From Oscillatoriales cyanobacterium (lineage in GTDB: Bacteria > Cyanobacteriota > Cyanobacteriia > Cyanobacteriales > Microcoleaceae), in contig RDYN01000014.1 in the NCBI GenBank assembly GCA_004293365.1, positions 1 through 64,000 of the forward strand: a stretch of DNA of 64,000 bases. Reading direction: 5' to 3'. Within the stretch, counting starts at the first letter, position 1; each line of letters opens with the position of its first letter. Position numbers and translations under genes: made by a program. Below, piece after piece: positions 54,613 to 63,681 of this stretch. The notes below the pieces were generated by a model that was given only the letters and a program-made list of their open reading frames with translations, ran no database searches and had not been told where the DNA came from.

Positions 54613-55653
54613 CTAAAGACCGGCCGCACAAACTGCGGCTCCAATTAACCCGACATTGCCATTCAAAACCACCCGCACCGGCATCATTTCTAACAGCGAA
54701 TCCATCCGACCTTTGTGCGTAAAAGCTCGCATAAAACTGCCTTCTAGAATCAGTGGCAAAATCTTCGCAGCGATGCCGCCGGCTATGTAGAAACCGCCGT
54801 AAGGTAGCAGGGACACAGCCATATTTCCGGCTACAGCGCCGTAAGCTTCTACAAACATTTGCATTGTTTGTTCCGAAAGCCGATCGCACTTGTTCAATGC
54901 CGCAGTCGCAATTATCGCACCCGGATCGACAGTCTTCTCGCTTTTACCAATTTCCGACTCCCATTTTCTAATCATTTCCCCCACCTCCGCTGATTCTGGA
55001 GCAAACTTGCGATCGCGCAAAAACTGGTAAATTGAAACAATACCTTGTCCCGAAACTACACGCTCGATCGATATTCTTTGAATGTCATGTTTTGCTAACA
55101 AATATTTCAGCAAATCAAACTCCAACTCCGAGCGAGGAGCAAAGTCACCGTGTCCCCCTTCAGAAGAAAAAACCCTGAGCCCATTTGCTTCGGGAATTGC
55201 AAAACAATTTCCCAAACCAGTACCCGCACCAATAACAGCAATTGGATCGTGCTGACTGGGTTTTCCTACTTGCAACGTGTGTAAATCTGTAGGTTCCAAG
55301 CCACACACGCCGTAACCAACTGCTACAAAATCATTAATTAAACTGACGCGGGAAATTCCTAATTCTTGTTCCAAACGATGAGCTTCCAGCAGCCAAGGCA
55401 AATTAGTCAGTTTGGCGCTGTTGTTGACTACCGGGCCGGCGATCGCAAAACAAGCTTTTTCCGGCTGCGGTGCCAAATCGAGTTTTGTAGCAGCTTCCGT
55501 CAAAAACTGCCGCACAATCGGCACTAAATCGGGAAACTCCCCGCTCGGATAGCGGAACTCGTAAAGAGCTTTCATTTCACCCTTAAGATTCCTTTCTACC
55601 AAGCGCAAAATTGTCTTAGTTCCGCCAATATCGCCCGCTAATAATAATGCCAT
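54613..55653 (-). CDS. glk: Glucokinase
   Basis: 346 residues. Phosphorylates glucose with ATP. N-terminal phosphate-binding LAGDIGGTKTILRL, ligands in LINDFVAVGYGV and GTGLGNCFAIPEANG, and SSEGGHGDFAPRSELEFDLL, the family block for glucose kinases of the Glk (not ROK) type. A C-terminal GGIAAKILPLILEGSFMRAF closes the fold. It is 36 bp downstream of the debranching enzyme gene on the same strand, probably one operon, which fits conversion of free glucose released by debranching. Confidence 0.95.
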   Translation of the reverse strand: MALLLAGDIGGTKTILRLVERNLKGEMKALYEFRYPSGEFPDLVPIVRQFLTEAATKLDLAPQPEKACFAIAGPVVNNSAKLTNLPWLLEAHRLEQELGISRVSLINDFVAVGYGVCGLEPTDLHTLQVGKPSQHDPIAVIGAGTGLGNCFAIPEANGLRVFSSEGGHGDFAPRSELEFDLLKYLLAKHDIQRISIERVVSGQGIVSIYQFLRDRKFAPESAEVGEMIRKWESEIGKSEKTVDPGAIIATAALNKCDRLSEQTMQMFVEAYGAVAGNMAVSLLPYGGFYIAGGIAAKILPLILEGSFMRAFTHKGRMDSLLEMMPVRVVLNGNVGLIGAAVCAAGL

Positions 55654-55688
55654 AAACCTCTTATTCCACCCAACAGAACATTCCCCAT

Positions 55689-57749
55689 TTAAACACCCAC
55701 ATTATTAATTGCCAACCAAGCCCGCAGCACCTCAGCCACAGTCCAAGCTTGAGCCGTGCAGCCCCGGGGCGAGTGCGGGGCGTCGCCCTCAAAAATTTCG
55801 CCGAGACTGCCAACTCCGCCGGCAGTTATATGATGTGACATCGGTTCCAGGAATTCGCGAGCTTGTGCTGGGTCTTTGTATACGTGCAAGTGCGCCAAGA
55901 CGAAAGCGCCGATCGGCCAGCCCCAAACTGTGCCTTGGTGGTAGGCGCTGTCGCGCTGCAATTGGTCGCCTCCGTAGGTGCCGCGGTACTGCGGGTGCTG
56001 CGGCGAGAGGCTGCGGAGGCCGTGGGAAGTGAGAAGCCCCTGGGCGCAGGCGTCCACGACGGCGCGGCGCTGCACGGGCGTCAGTAAGGGTGTATAGCGG
56101 GTTTCCTGGCGCGTCCCCGCTGACAAGGAGTTGGCGGAGCGAGGAGGAATGGAGTTTAGGGGGAGGGAAACGGCGAATATCTGGTTTGGCCGCAGGGAAA
56201 TGTCGTTGCCGTCGGGGCCGTCGAGAACGTCGTAGCAGTAGCTGGTTGAGTGGTTCCAGAAGCGATCGAATCCGGCGCAGGTGCGATCGCCCAACTGCTG
56301 GTATTGATTGTGAGATTTGCCCAATCTTCGAGCAAAACTTGCCATAGCTTGCACGGCATTGTACCAAAGCGCGCTGAGTTCGATCGGCTTACCGATCCGA
56401 GGAGTCACCACCCAACCGCCGATTTTCGCATCCATCCAAGTCAGTTGCACGCCGCTTTCTCCCGCGTAGAGCAAACCGTCGTCAGGATCGACGCGGATGT
56501 TATACCGAGTTCCCCGCACGTGCCAATCCACAATCTCACATAATGTCGGCCAGAGTTCGGTCAAAAGTTCCTCGTCCCCCGTGCAGTCGCAGTAAGCGCG
56601 AACAGCCTCAAAGTACCACAGCGTCGCGTCTGCGGTGTTGTATTCCGGCGCGCCCCCCGCATCCGGGAAGCGGTTCGGCAGCATTCCCCGATCGACATAC
56701 CGCGCAAAAGTCCGCAAAATCGATCGCGCAATTTCCCACCGCCCAGTACAGATTGTGAGGCCGGGCAGGGCGATCGTCGTATCGCGCCCCCAGTCGCTAA
56801 ACCAGGGATATCCGGCGATAATCGTTTTACCCTCCGGTTCCTCGGGTAGCGGGCGGTTGACAATAAATTGGTCGGCTGCTAGCACTAAGTGATTTATCCA
56901 GTCTGGAGATGCGATCGCTTTTGACCAGTTTTGCAGCAATTCTTCCTCGTAGGTGCGACGGACTTCTAAAGCTTTACCGCCGTTGAGTTCAGGATTTTTA
57001 TCGGTACTCGCGATCAATGTGAGAGAACTTCCCGGTGCGATCGCAAAATGAAAAGTCGCCGCGTGCAAGTGATCCTCGCAGTATTCCAATCCCCGCCGCT
57101 TTTCTGCTTCGAGGTCAAATCCGTAGTACCAATTGTATAAGAGCGTAGAAACTCTAAATTTAGCCTCTGATGTGGCATCTGTCAGCAAATAAAGCGGCGT
57201 GGCGCCGGGAAATGCGGTAACACAAACACCATTTTTCAAGGTTTCTAAATTTATTTTCCAGTCGCCGGCGCTTGTCATGTGGTGGTAGTCGCGGTAGTTG
57301 ACTAAGGCTTTGACTGCGATCGCGATCGGTTGTGAGGCGCGGCGGCTGCGGTATTGAATATACGTTGTGTTAGCCCCTTGCTGCATCCAAATCCGCTTTT
57401 CCAGGATCGCATCGGCGAGAGCATACCTCCACACAGGCGTTGTCCCTTCCAGGTGGAAGCTTTCGATGCAGTTGTAGCCGTGGGGTTCGATCGTACTATC
57501 GGCCCAGCGGTTGGTATAAAGCGGGTAGGCGCGATCGGCATACACCGCCGTCTCGTCCAGCTTCGCCAGCATCAAAGTGCGTGCCAGCGGGGGTTTGAGG
57601 GCTGCCACCAGCAGCCCGTGATAGCGGCGGGTGAGGAGATTTGCGATCGTCCCGCTAGCGTAACCCCCGATTCCGTTTGTCACCAACCACTCGCGAGACT
57701 CCGCCGAGTCAAGATTGCAGCAGATTTCCCGTCCAAAAGCAATAACCAT
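55689..57749 (-). CDS. Amylo-alpha-1,6-glucosidase (glycogen debranching)
   Basis: 686 residues from ATG 57749 (MVIAFGREICCNL); a GTG three codons earlier is an alternative. The GDE N-domain has REWLVTNGIGGYASGTIANL, RRYHGLLVAA and LEKRIWMQQGAN; the GDE C-domain (about 300-680) has GYPWFSDWGRDTTIALPGLT, GGAPEYNTADATLWYFEA and GTVWGWPIGAFVLAHL, with the acidic residues expected for the glucosidase fold. It removes alpha-1,6 branch stubs, giving free glucose for glucokinase next door. Divergent from treZ. Confidence 0.92.
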   Translation of the reverse strand: MVIAFGREICCNLDSAESREWLVTNGIGGYASGTIANLLTRRYHGLLVAALKPPLARTLMLAKLDETAVYADRAYPLYTNRWADSTIEPHGYNCIESFHLEGTTPVWRYALADAILEKRIWMQQGANTTYIQYRSRRASQPIAIAVKALVNYRDYHHMTSAGDWKINLETLKNGVCVTAFPGATPLYLLTDATSEAKFRVSTLLYNWYYGFDLEAEKRRGLEYCEDHLHAATFHFAIAPGSSLTLIASTDKNPELNGGKALEVRRTYEEELLQNWSKAIASPDWINHLVLAADQFIVNRPLPEEPEGKTIIAGYPWFSDWGRDTTIALPGLTICTGRWEIARSILRTFARYVDRGMLPNRFPDAGGAPEYNTADATLWYFEAVRAYCDCTGDEELLTELWPTLCEIVDWHVRGTRYNIRVDPDDGLLYAGESGVQLTWMDAKIGGWVVTPRIGKPIELSALWYNAVQAMASFARRLGKSHNQYQQLGDRTCAGFDRFWNHSTSYCYDVLDGPDGNDISLRPNQIFAVSLPLNSIPPRSANSLSAGTRQETRYTPLLTPVQRRAVVDACAQGLLTSHGLRSLSPQHPQYRGTYGGDQLQRDSAYHQGTVWGWPIGAFVLAHLHVYKDPAQAREFLEPMSHHITAGGVGSLGEIFEGDAPHSPRGCTAQAWTVAEVLRAWLAINNVGV

Positions 57750-58069
57750 AGAATACACGCTCGCGCTGATTTGCTATCTACCTTTAGATATATTTTAGAC
57801 CTTATATAAAAAACCAGAAATATTAACTCTTGCAGTTGACCAAGAATGGCGATCGCTAAGGGTGCAGATTCATGGTCTAATTTATACATAACGAACCGCT
57901 ACTTTTGCCCCAGCGATAATTCTAACCGTTACTCTGTCTGGAGTTAGTTGTTTGTAATTTTAAGTAATATTACCATCTACACAGGCGCTCTCACCTTAAG
58001 AACACAGCATTTGATTGCGTCCCAAGGGCGATCGGACAACAACCTATTTTATAAGGAGAACAACTCAAA
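57750..58069. promoter_or_regulatory. Divergent promoter region of the glycogen and trehalose genes
   Basis: 320 bp between the debranching gene (minus) and treZ (plus). It is AT-rich; aaggag near 58051-58056 is the treZ ribosome binding site. No strong regulator palindrome was seen. One HIP1-like site near 58029. Confidence 0.45.
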
Positions 58070-59896
58070 GTGAAGATAGGAGCAAATTACCTCGGCAACA
58101 ACCAATGTGAGTTTACAGTTTGGGCGCCCACCCTCAAACAAATAGCAGTCCAAATAGTTTCCCCAGAAAAACGCCTCATACCCCTGCAACAATCCGCAGA
58201 AGGTTACTGGCAAACCACAGCAACAGACATCCCACCCGGAACCCTTTACACCTACCAACTCGAAGGAAAAACCGACAGACCAGACCCCGCATCAAAATAT
58301 CAACCCCAAGGCGTCCACACCCCCTCCCAAGTAATAGATGAAAGCGCCTTTACCTGGACAGACAAAAATTGGCAAGGCGTACCTTTACCAGAAATGGTCA
58401 TCTACGAATTACACGTCGGCACATTCACCCAAGCCGGAACATTTGAAGCAATAATTACCCAACTCAAACAACTAAAAGAACTGGGAATCAACGCCATAGA
58501 AATCATGCCAATCGCCCAATTCCCCGGCGATCGAAACTGGGGATACGACGGCGTATATCCCTACGCCGTTCAAAACTCCTACGGCGGCCCCGAAGGCTTC
58601 AAAAAACTCATCAACGCCTGCCACAAACACGGCATCTCAGTAATACTCGATGTCGTTTACAACCACCTCGGCCCCGAAGGAAACTACCTCCGCGACTTCG
58701 GCCCCTACTTTACCTCAAAATACGGCTCAATTTGGGGAGACCCCCTCAACTTCGACGACGCCTACAGCGACGGCGTGCGTAACTACTTTATTCAAAACGC
58801 CCTCTACTGGTTTCGAGACTATCACATCGACGCCCTCAGATTAGATGCAATTCAAGCAATATTTGAAGTAGGTGCCCGACCATTTTTGCAAGAACTCTCC
58901 GATGCCACAGCCGAGATTTCCCAAGAAATCGGAAGGAAACTTTACTTAATCGCAGAAAGTGACTTAAACGATGTCCGCACAGTACGTCCCAAAGAACTCG
59001 GCGGTTTCGGATTAGACGCCCAGTGGTGCGACGATTTCCACCACGCACTGCACGCCTTGCTTACCGGAGAAAATGACCGCTACTACCAAGATTTCGGCAA
59101 GTGCGAACACCTAGAAAAATCCTTCAAAGAAAGCTTTGTTTACTCCGGCCAGTATGCCCCGCACAGAAAGCGAAAACACGGCAATTCTGTCAAAGATGAA
59201 CCGGGCGAAAAATTCCTCGTATTTTCCCAAACCCACGACCAAATTGGCAACCGCATTTTAGGAGACCGACTCTCGCAAATAGTTGACTTTGAAGCACTCA
59301 AACTTGCAGCAGGTACGGTTTTTATTTCTCCCTACATTCCCTTCTTATTTATGGGAGAAGAATACGGAGAAACGGCGCCGTTTTTCTACTTTGTTTCCCA
59401 CTCAGATCCTGACTTAATTGAAGCGATTCGCAAAGACAAGCAACAAGAATTTAAAGCTTTTGAAGACCCAGGCGAATTTCAAGACCCCCAAAGTCCAGAG
59501 AGTTTTCAAAAGTGCAAGTTAAACTGGGAAAAACAAACAGAAGGGAAACACAAAATTCTCTGGGAATGGCACCAACATTTGATTCAACTGCGGCGAACAA
59601 TTCCCGCCCTGAAAAAACTCGACAAAAACAGTCTAGAAGTTTCCAGCATTGAAGCCGAAAAAATCTTATTTCTCCGTCGCTGGACAGATGACAGCCAAAT
59701 ATTCTGCATTCTAAACTTCAACAAGCAAGAGGTAGATTTTACGGCAGCACTTCCCCAAGGCAAGTGGAACAAAATTTTAGACTCTGCTGATGTAAAATGG
59801 ATGGGTTCAGGTTCTAGCTTGCCTGAAAACATCAATTCTGAGCAAGAATTGACTGTTAAACCGCATAGTTTCGCACTCTACCAATTAATCAAATAG
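58070..59896 (+). CDS. treZ: Malto-oligosyltrehalose trehalohydrolase
   Basis: 608 residues from GTG 58070. Cleaves trehalose from the end of maltooligosyl-trehalose. Starch-binding-like N-domain (FTVWAPTLKQIAVQ), then GH13 regions: DVVYNHLGPEGNY (region I), DALRLDAIQAI (nucleophile Asp), LIAESDLND (acid/base Glu) and SQTHDQIGNR (Asp). The insert YDGVYPYAVQNSYGGPEGFK is family-specific. It works with treY downstream (310 bp, same strand). aaggag upstream is a clear ribosome site. Confidence 0.95.
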   Translation: MKIGANYLGNNQCEFTVWAPTLKQIAVQIVSPEKRLIPLQQSAEGYWQTTATDIPPGTLYTYQLEGKTDRPDPASKYQPQGVHTPSQVIDESAFTWTDKNWQGVPLPEMVIYELHVGTFTQAGTFEAIITQLKQLKELGINAIEIMPIAQFPGDRNWGYDGVYPYAVQNSYGGPEGFKKLINACHKHGISVILDVVYNHLGPEGNYLRDFGPYFTSKYGSIWGDPLNFDDAYSDGVRNYFIQNALYWFRDYHIDALRLDAIQAIFEVGARPFLQELSDATAEISQEIGRKLYLIAESDLNDVRTVRPKELGGFGLDAQWCDDFHHALHALLTGENDRYYQDFGKCEHLEKSFKESFVYSGQYAPHRKRKHGNSVKDEPGEKFLVFSQTHDQIGNRILGDRLSQIVDFEALKLAAGTVFISPYIPFLFMGEEYGETAPFFYFVSHSDPDLIEAIRKDKQQEFKAFEDPGEFQDPQSPESFQKCKLNWEKQTEGKHKILWEWHQHLIQLRRTIPALKKLDKNSLEVSSIEAEKILFLRRWTDDSQIFCILNFNKQEVDFTAALPQGKWNKILDSADVKWMGSGSSLPENINSEQELTVKPHSFALYQLIK

Positions 59897-59909
59897 TTGG
59901 TTGGCTCGA

Positions 59910-59977
59910 GTAGGGTGCGTCAGCGGGGAAAGATTCTGGAGTAGATAGCTATTCTTGTGCCCGCTGACGCACCCTAC
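59910..59977. terminator. 18-bp perfect inverted repeat after treZ
   Basis: gtagggtgcgtcagcggg (59910-59927) and its exact complement (59960-59977), loop about 32 nt, directly after the treZ stop. It is a repeat-family hairpin that could reduce read-through into treY; no T-run, so terminator action is uncertain. Confidence 0.5.
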
Positions 59978-59994
59978 CATCATCAACACTTTCC

Positions 59995-60070
59995 GATCCC
60001 CCTAACCCCCCTTAATAAGGGGGGACAAGAGTATCAAAGTCCCCCAATCTAAGGGGGATTTAGGGGGATC
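59995..60070. repeat. C/G palindromic element between treZ and treY
   Basis: gatc-bounded copy of the ccccttaataagggg family with a spacer (acaagagtatcaaagt). With the hairpin at 59910 it fills the 309-bp gap. Confidence 0.65.
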
Positions 60071-60205
60071 TAGACTATGCTAAAAGCGACATTTTTCTAT
60101 GTTTTTAGGTGATTGTTGACAGTGGGCACTACCGCCAAATCCACTGACAATTTCTAATTTTCAGCAAAAAACCCGATCGACTAATCAATCAGGACTAAAA
60201 TTAAC

Positions 60206-63001
60206 ATGATGAGAATTCCAACAACCACTTATCGGATTCAATTTCATGCAGGCTTTAACTTTGAATCCGCCAAACAAATCCTCAGCTATCTGGAAGAATT
60301 AGGAATTACAGACGTTTACGCCTCACCGATATTCAAAGCCAGAAAAGGCAGCAGTCACGGATACGATGTGGTTGACTCAAATCAGCTCAATCCTGAATTG
60401 GGAACCTCAGAAAACTTTGAAGCCCTCACCTACGAAATCAAGAAGCGGAACATGGGATGGCTGCAAGATATTGTCCCGAACCACATGGCTTACGACACTC
60501 AAAACTTGTTGCTGTTAGACGTATTGGAACACGGCCCGGATTCCGACTATTTCGATTACTTCGATATTGAATGGAATCACGCTTACGAACATCTCAGGGG
60601 TCGAGTGCTGGCTCCGCTGCTGGGCAATTTTTACGGCGAGTGTCTGGAAAATGGCGAGATTCAACTCAAATACAGCGAAATTGGGCTGACTATCAATTAT
60701 TACAGCTTAAAACTGCCTGTAAGAATTGAATCTTATGCTAATTTTATCAGTCATAATTTGGGGCATTTAGGCAGGGAATTAGGCAGGCGCCATCCAGATT
60801 TTATCAAGTTTTTGGGGATTCTTTATCTAATTAAGAATACACCTTCTGAAACTAAAGGTAAAGCCAGATACGATCAGATAGCTTTTGTCAAAGGGCTGCT
60901 GTGGGAACTCTACAATCAAAATCCCATCGTCCAGGAATTTATCGAGGAAAATATCAATTTCTTTAACGGAGAAAAAGGTAATCCAGAAAGCTTTAATTTG
61001 TTAGATAGTTTACTATCGGAGCAATTTTATCGTCTCTCTTTCTGGAAAGTGGGGGCGGAAGAAATCAACTACCGCAGGTTTTTTACAGTCAACGAACTGA
61101 TTTCGGTAAAAGTTGAAGAAATTAAAGTTTTCCACAAAAACCACGATCTGATCTTCGACATGGTGGAAGAGGGAAAGTTTACCGGATTGAGAATCGACCA
61201 CATCGACGGACTTTACGATCCTACAGAATATTTGAAACGGCTCCGCGAGAGAGTTGGAGACACTTACATTACTGTGGAAAAGATTCTGGAACACGAGGAA
61301 GATTTGCCGTCCTATTGGCCGATTGAGGGAACCAGTGGCTACGACTTTTTGAACTACGTAAACGGCGTTTTTTGTCGGTGCGATCGCGAACAGCAATTTA
61401 GCGAAATCTATCAGAGATTTACTCGATTAAATGTTCCTTACGAACAGTTGTTTTTAGATAAAAAAGGGCTGATTGTTGAGAAGAATTTGGCGGGAGATGT
61501 AGACAATCTGGCTCAGCTTTTGAAGAATATTTCCGGTCAATCCCGACAGGGAAATGACTTTACTCGTCCGGGTTTGGAAAAAGCGCTGTCAGCAGTTTTG
61601 ACGATTTTTCCAGTGTACCGAACTTACATAAATCAAGAGGGTTTGCGAGAGTCCGATCGCACTTACGTCAAATATGCGATCGCCCACGCCAAAGAATTAG
61701 TACCGCGACTCCTCAAAGAACTGAAATTTATCGAAACGGTGCTGTTGCTGGAAGAAGAAGAAACCCTCACAACCGAACAAAAAGAGCAGCGCCGGCACTT
61801 TGTGATGAAACTCCAGCAGTTGACAGGGCCTTTGATGGCTAAAGGTGTTGAAGACACGCTGTTATACGTCTACTATCGGCTTTTATCCCTCAACGAAGTC
61901 GGAGGAAACCCCAGTCAGTTTGGCGTTTCTCTGGCGGATTTTCACGAGTTCAACAAGCAGCAGCAAGCAGCTTGGCCGCACAAAATGAATGCTACAGCTA
62001 CCCACGATACCAAACGCGGCGAAGATGTGCGAGCGAGACTTAATGTTTTGTCAGAAATTCCTGAGGAATGGGAACAACAAGTCAGGTCTTGGAGAGAGGT
62101 AAACTCTTCTAAAAAAGTTAACTTTGTCAATCGCATGGTTCCCGATACTAATGACGAATACTTCTTGTACCAAACTCTATTAGGCAGTTTTCCGTTTGAG
62201 GGAATTGAAAACACCGATTATGTTACTCGCGTCAAAGATTATGCGATAAAAGCTGTCCGCGAAGCTAAAGTTTATACAGCTTGGCTGAGACCTGACAACG
62301 ACTACGAAACTGGGTTTATGACCTTTATCGATAGCGTTCTCGAACCTTCGGAACAAAATCAGTTTTTCAAGAAATTTCTACCTTTCTGGAAAAAAGTAGC
62401 TGATTACGGAATTTTCAATTCTTTATCTCAAACGCTGCTAAAAATTACGGCACCTGGGGTTCCCGACATTTATCAAGGCACGGAATTTTGGGATTTAAGC
62501 CACGTCGATCCGGACAACCGCCGTCCGGTAGATTTCGATCGCCGAATCGAGGTTTTGCGGGACATTAAACAGCAAGCTGAGACGGATATTTTGCAACTAA
62601 TTGAAGATTTGATGGCGACGCGGGAAGATGCTAGAATTAAGTTGTTTTTGACGGCAAGAGTGCTAGAAGCTAGAAAAAAATACTTGGAAGTCTTTCAATC
62701 GGGCGACTATCGACCTTTGCAAGTAGCGGGCACGTTTAAAGATAATGTTGTTGCTTTTGCTCGCAGCTTTGAAGATACTACAGTTATTGTCATTGCTCCT
62801 CGGTTTTTGGCGGGAATTGTCAAACCCGAAGAAATGCCGATCGGCAAACAAGTCTGGAAAGATACTAAGCTGGAATTGTCGGATAAAATGCCGTCGGTTT
62901 GGAAGGATGCGATTACAAATCAGCCTGTTGAAAGTAACGGTACGCTGGCCATTGGTGATGCTCTCAGCTACTTTCCCGCAGCTTTGCTGATTAGTCAGTA
63001 G
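60206..63001 (+). CDS. treY: Maltooligosyl trehalose synthase
   Basis: 931 residues. Converts the reducing-end alpha-1,4 bond of a maltooligosaccharide to the alpha,alpha-1,1 bond that TreZ then cuts. Family N-terminus RIPTTTYRIQFHAGFNFESA, then GH13 regions WLQDIVPNHMAYD, GLRIDHIDGLYDP (nucleophile Asp), TYITVEKILEHEE (Glu) and NATATHDTKRGEDVRARL (Asp), and a long C-terminal domain with VPDIYQGTEFWDLSHVDPDN. Full length for TreY. Second gene after treZ; trehalose is a compatible solute against desiccation and salt, and its precursor is the glycogen handled by glgP and the debranching enzyme. Confidence 0.96.
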   Translation: MMRIPTTTYRIQFHAGFNFESAKQILSYLEELGITDVYASPIFKARKGSSHGYDVVDSNQLNPELGTSENFEALTYEIKKRNMGWLQDIVPNHMAYDTQNLLLLDVLEHGPDSDYFDYFDIEWNHAYEHLRGRVLAPLLGNFYGECLENGEIQLKYSEIGLTINYYSLKLPVRIESYANFISHNLGHLGRELGRRHPDFIKFLGILYLIKNTPSETKGKARYDQIAFVKGLLWELYNQNPIVQEFIEENINFFNGEKGNPESFNLLDSLLSEQFYRLSFWKVGAEEINYRRFFTVNELISVKVEEIKVFHKNHDLIFDMVEEGKFTGLRIDHIDGLYDPTEYLKRLRERVGDTYITVEKILEHEEDLPSYWPIEGTSGYDFLNYVNGVFCRCDREQQFSEIYQRFTRLNVPYEQLFLDKKGLIVEKNLAGDVDNLAQLLKNISGQSRQGNDFTRPGLEKALSAVLTIFPVYRTYINQEGLRESDRTYVKYAIAHAKELVPRLLKELKFIETVLLLEEEETLTTEQKEQRRHFVMKLQQLTGPLMAKGVEDTLLYVYYRLLSLNEVGGNPSQFGVSLADFHEFNKQQQAAWPHKMNATATHDTKRGEDVRARLNVLSEIPEEWEQQVRSWREVNSSKKVNFVNRMVPDTNDEYFLYQTLLGSFPFEGIENTDYVTRVKDYAIKAVREAKVYTAWLRPDNDYETGFMTFIDSVLEPSEQNQFFKKFLPFWKKVADYGIFNSLSQTLLKITAPGVPDIYQGTEFWDLSHVDPDNRRPVDFDRRIEVLRDIKQQAETDILQLIEDLMATREDARIKLFLTARVLEARKKYLEVFQSGDYRPLQVAGTFKDNVVAFARSFEDTTVIVIAPRFLAGIVKPEEMPIGKQVWKDTKLELSDKMPSVWKDAITNQPVESNGTLAIGDALSYFPAALLISQ

Positions 63002-63045
63002 TCAGTTGACTGTTGACTGTTGACTGTTGACTGTTGACTGTTGTC
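63001..63045. repeat. Heptamer tandem repeat (gactgtt)
   Basis: About six units immediately after the treY stop codon. Confidence 0.8.
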
Positions 63046-63073
63046 AGCAGTCATTAGGCGAATTGGTTTTTTA

Positions 63074-63111
63074 TAGCGACAGCGATAGGTTTAAACCTGT
63101 CGCTGTCGCTA
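63074..63111. repeat. 38-bp loopless palindrome
   Basis: tagcgacagcgataggttt (63074-63092) meets its complement directly (63093-63111) with a single mismatched pair. It lies upstream of the decayed CHAT/TPR copy; a regulatory or cruciform role is possible, none shown. Confidence 0.6.
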
Positions 63112-63118
63112 ATCAATT

Positions 63119-63639
63119 ATGAAAAGTATGATCTGACTGTGCCGCTGATGGTGCAACCGAGTTGGGCGCAAAGTCAAAATTCACAGGTTGAAAAATTAAA
63201 GCAACTCATAGAACAAGCAAAGCAACAGGAAAGGCAAGGACAAGCGCGACAGGCAATAGAAACATGGCAGCAGATTCTAGCCATGGCGCGACAATTTAAA
63301 CAGAGAGGAGGTGAAGCTATAGCACTCACTGCCATTGGTTTTAACTACGATCGCATCTCCCAACCGCAAGAAGCTTTGAAATACTTTAACCAAGCTTTAC
63401 CAATTCTGTGGCAAGTGGGCGATCGCAGGGGGGAAGCTACTACTTTGAATAATATTGGTTTTAACTACGATCGCATCTCCCAACCGCAAGAAGCATTGAA
63501 ATACTTTAACCAAGCTTTACCAATTCTGCGACAAGTGGGCGATCGCGCGGGGGAAGCTGCTACTTTGAGTAATATTGATGCAGTAAACAACAGAAGTCAA
63601 GCGCCAAGCAGAACAAATATCCCCCAAACTCCGAAATGA
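63119..63639 (+). pseudogene. Decayed TPR protein, truncated relative of the CHAT gene
   Basis: Reads LTVPLMVQPSWAQSQNSQVE, KLKQLIEQAKQQE, GQARQAIETWQQIL, then two and a half TPRs (DRISQPQEALKYFNQALPIL), and ends in unrelated sequence (AVNNRSQAPSRTNIPQTPK). The first bases ATGAAAAGTATGA correspond to the start of the gene at 28820-31690, but the codons of the hydrophobic signal core are deleted and the frame is shifted. No CHAT domain remains. Probably a partial duplicate by recombination between TPR repeats. Confidence 0.78.
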
Positions 63640-63681
63640 ATAAAGTTATTTCCCTGCTATATTGCAGGCAATTAAGAACCG

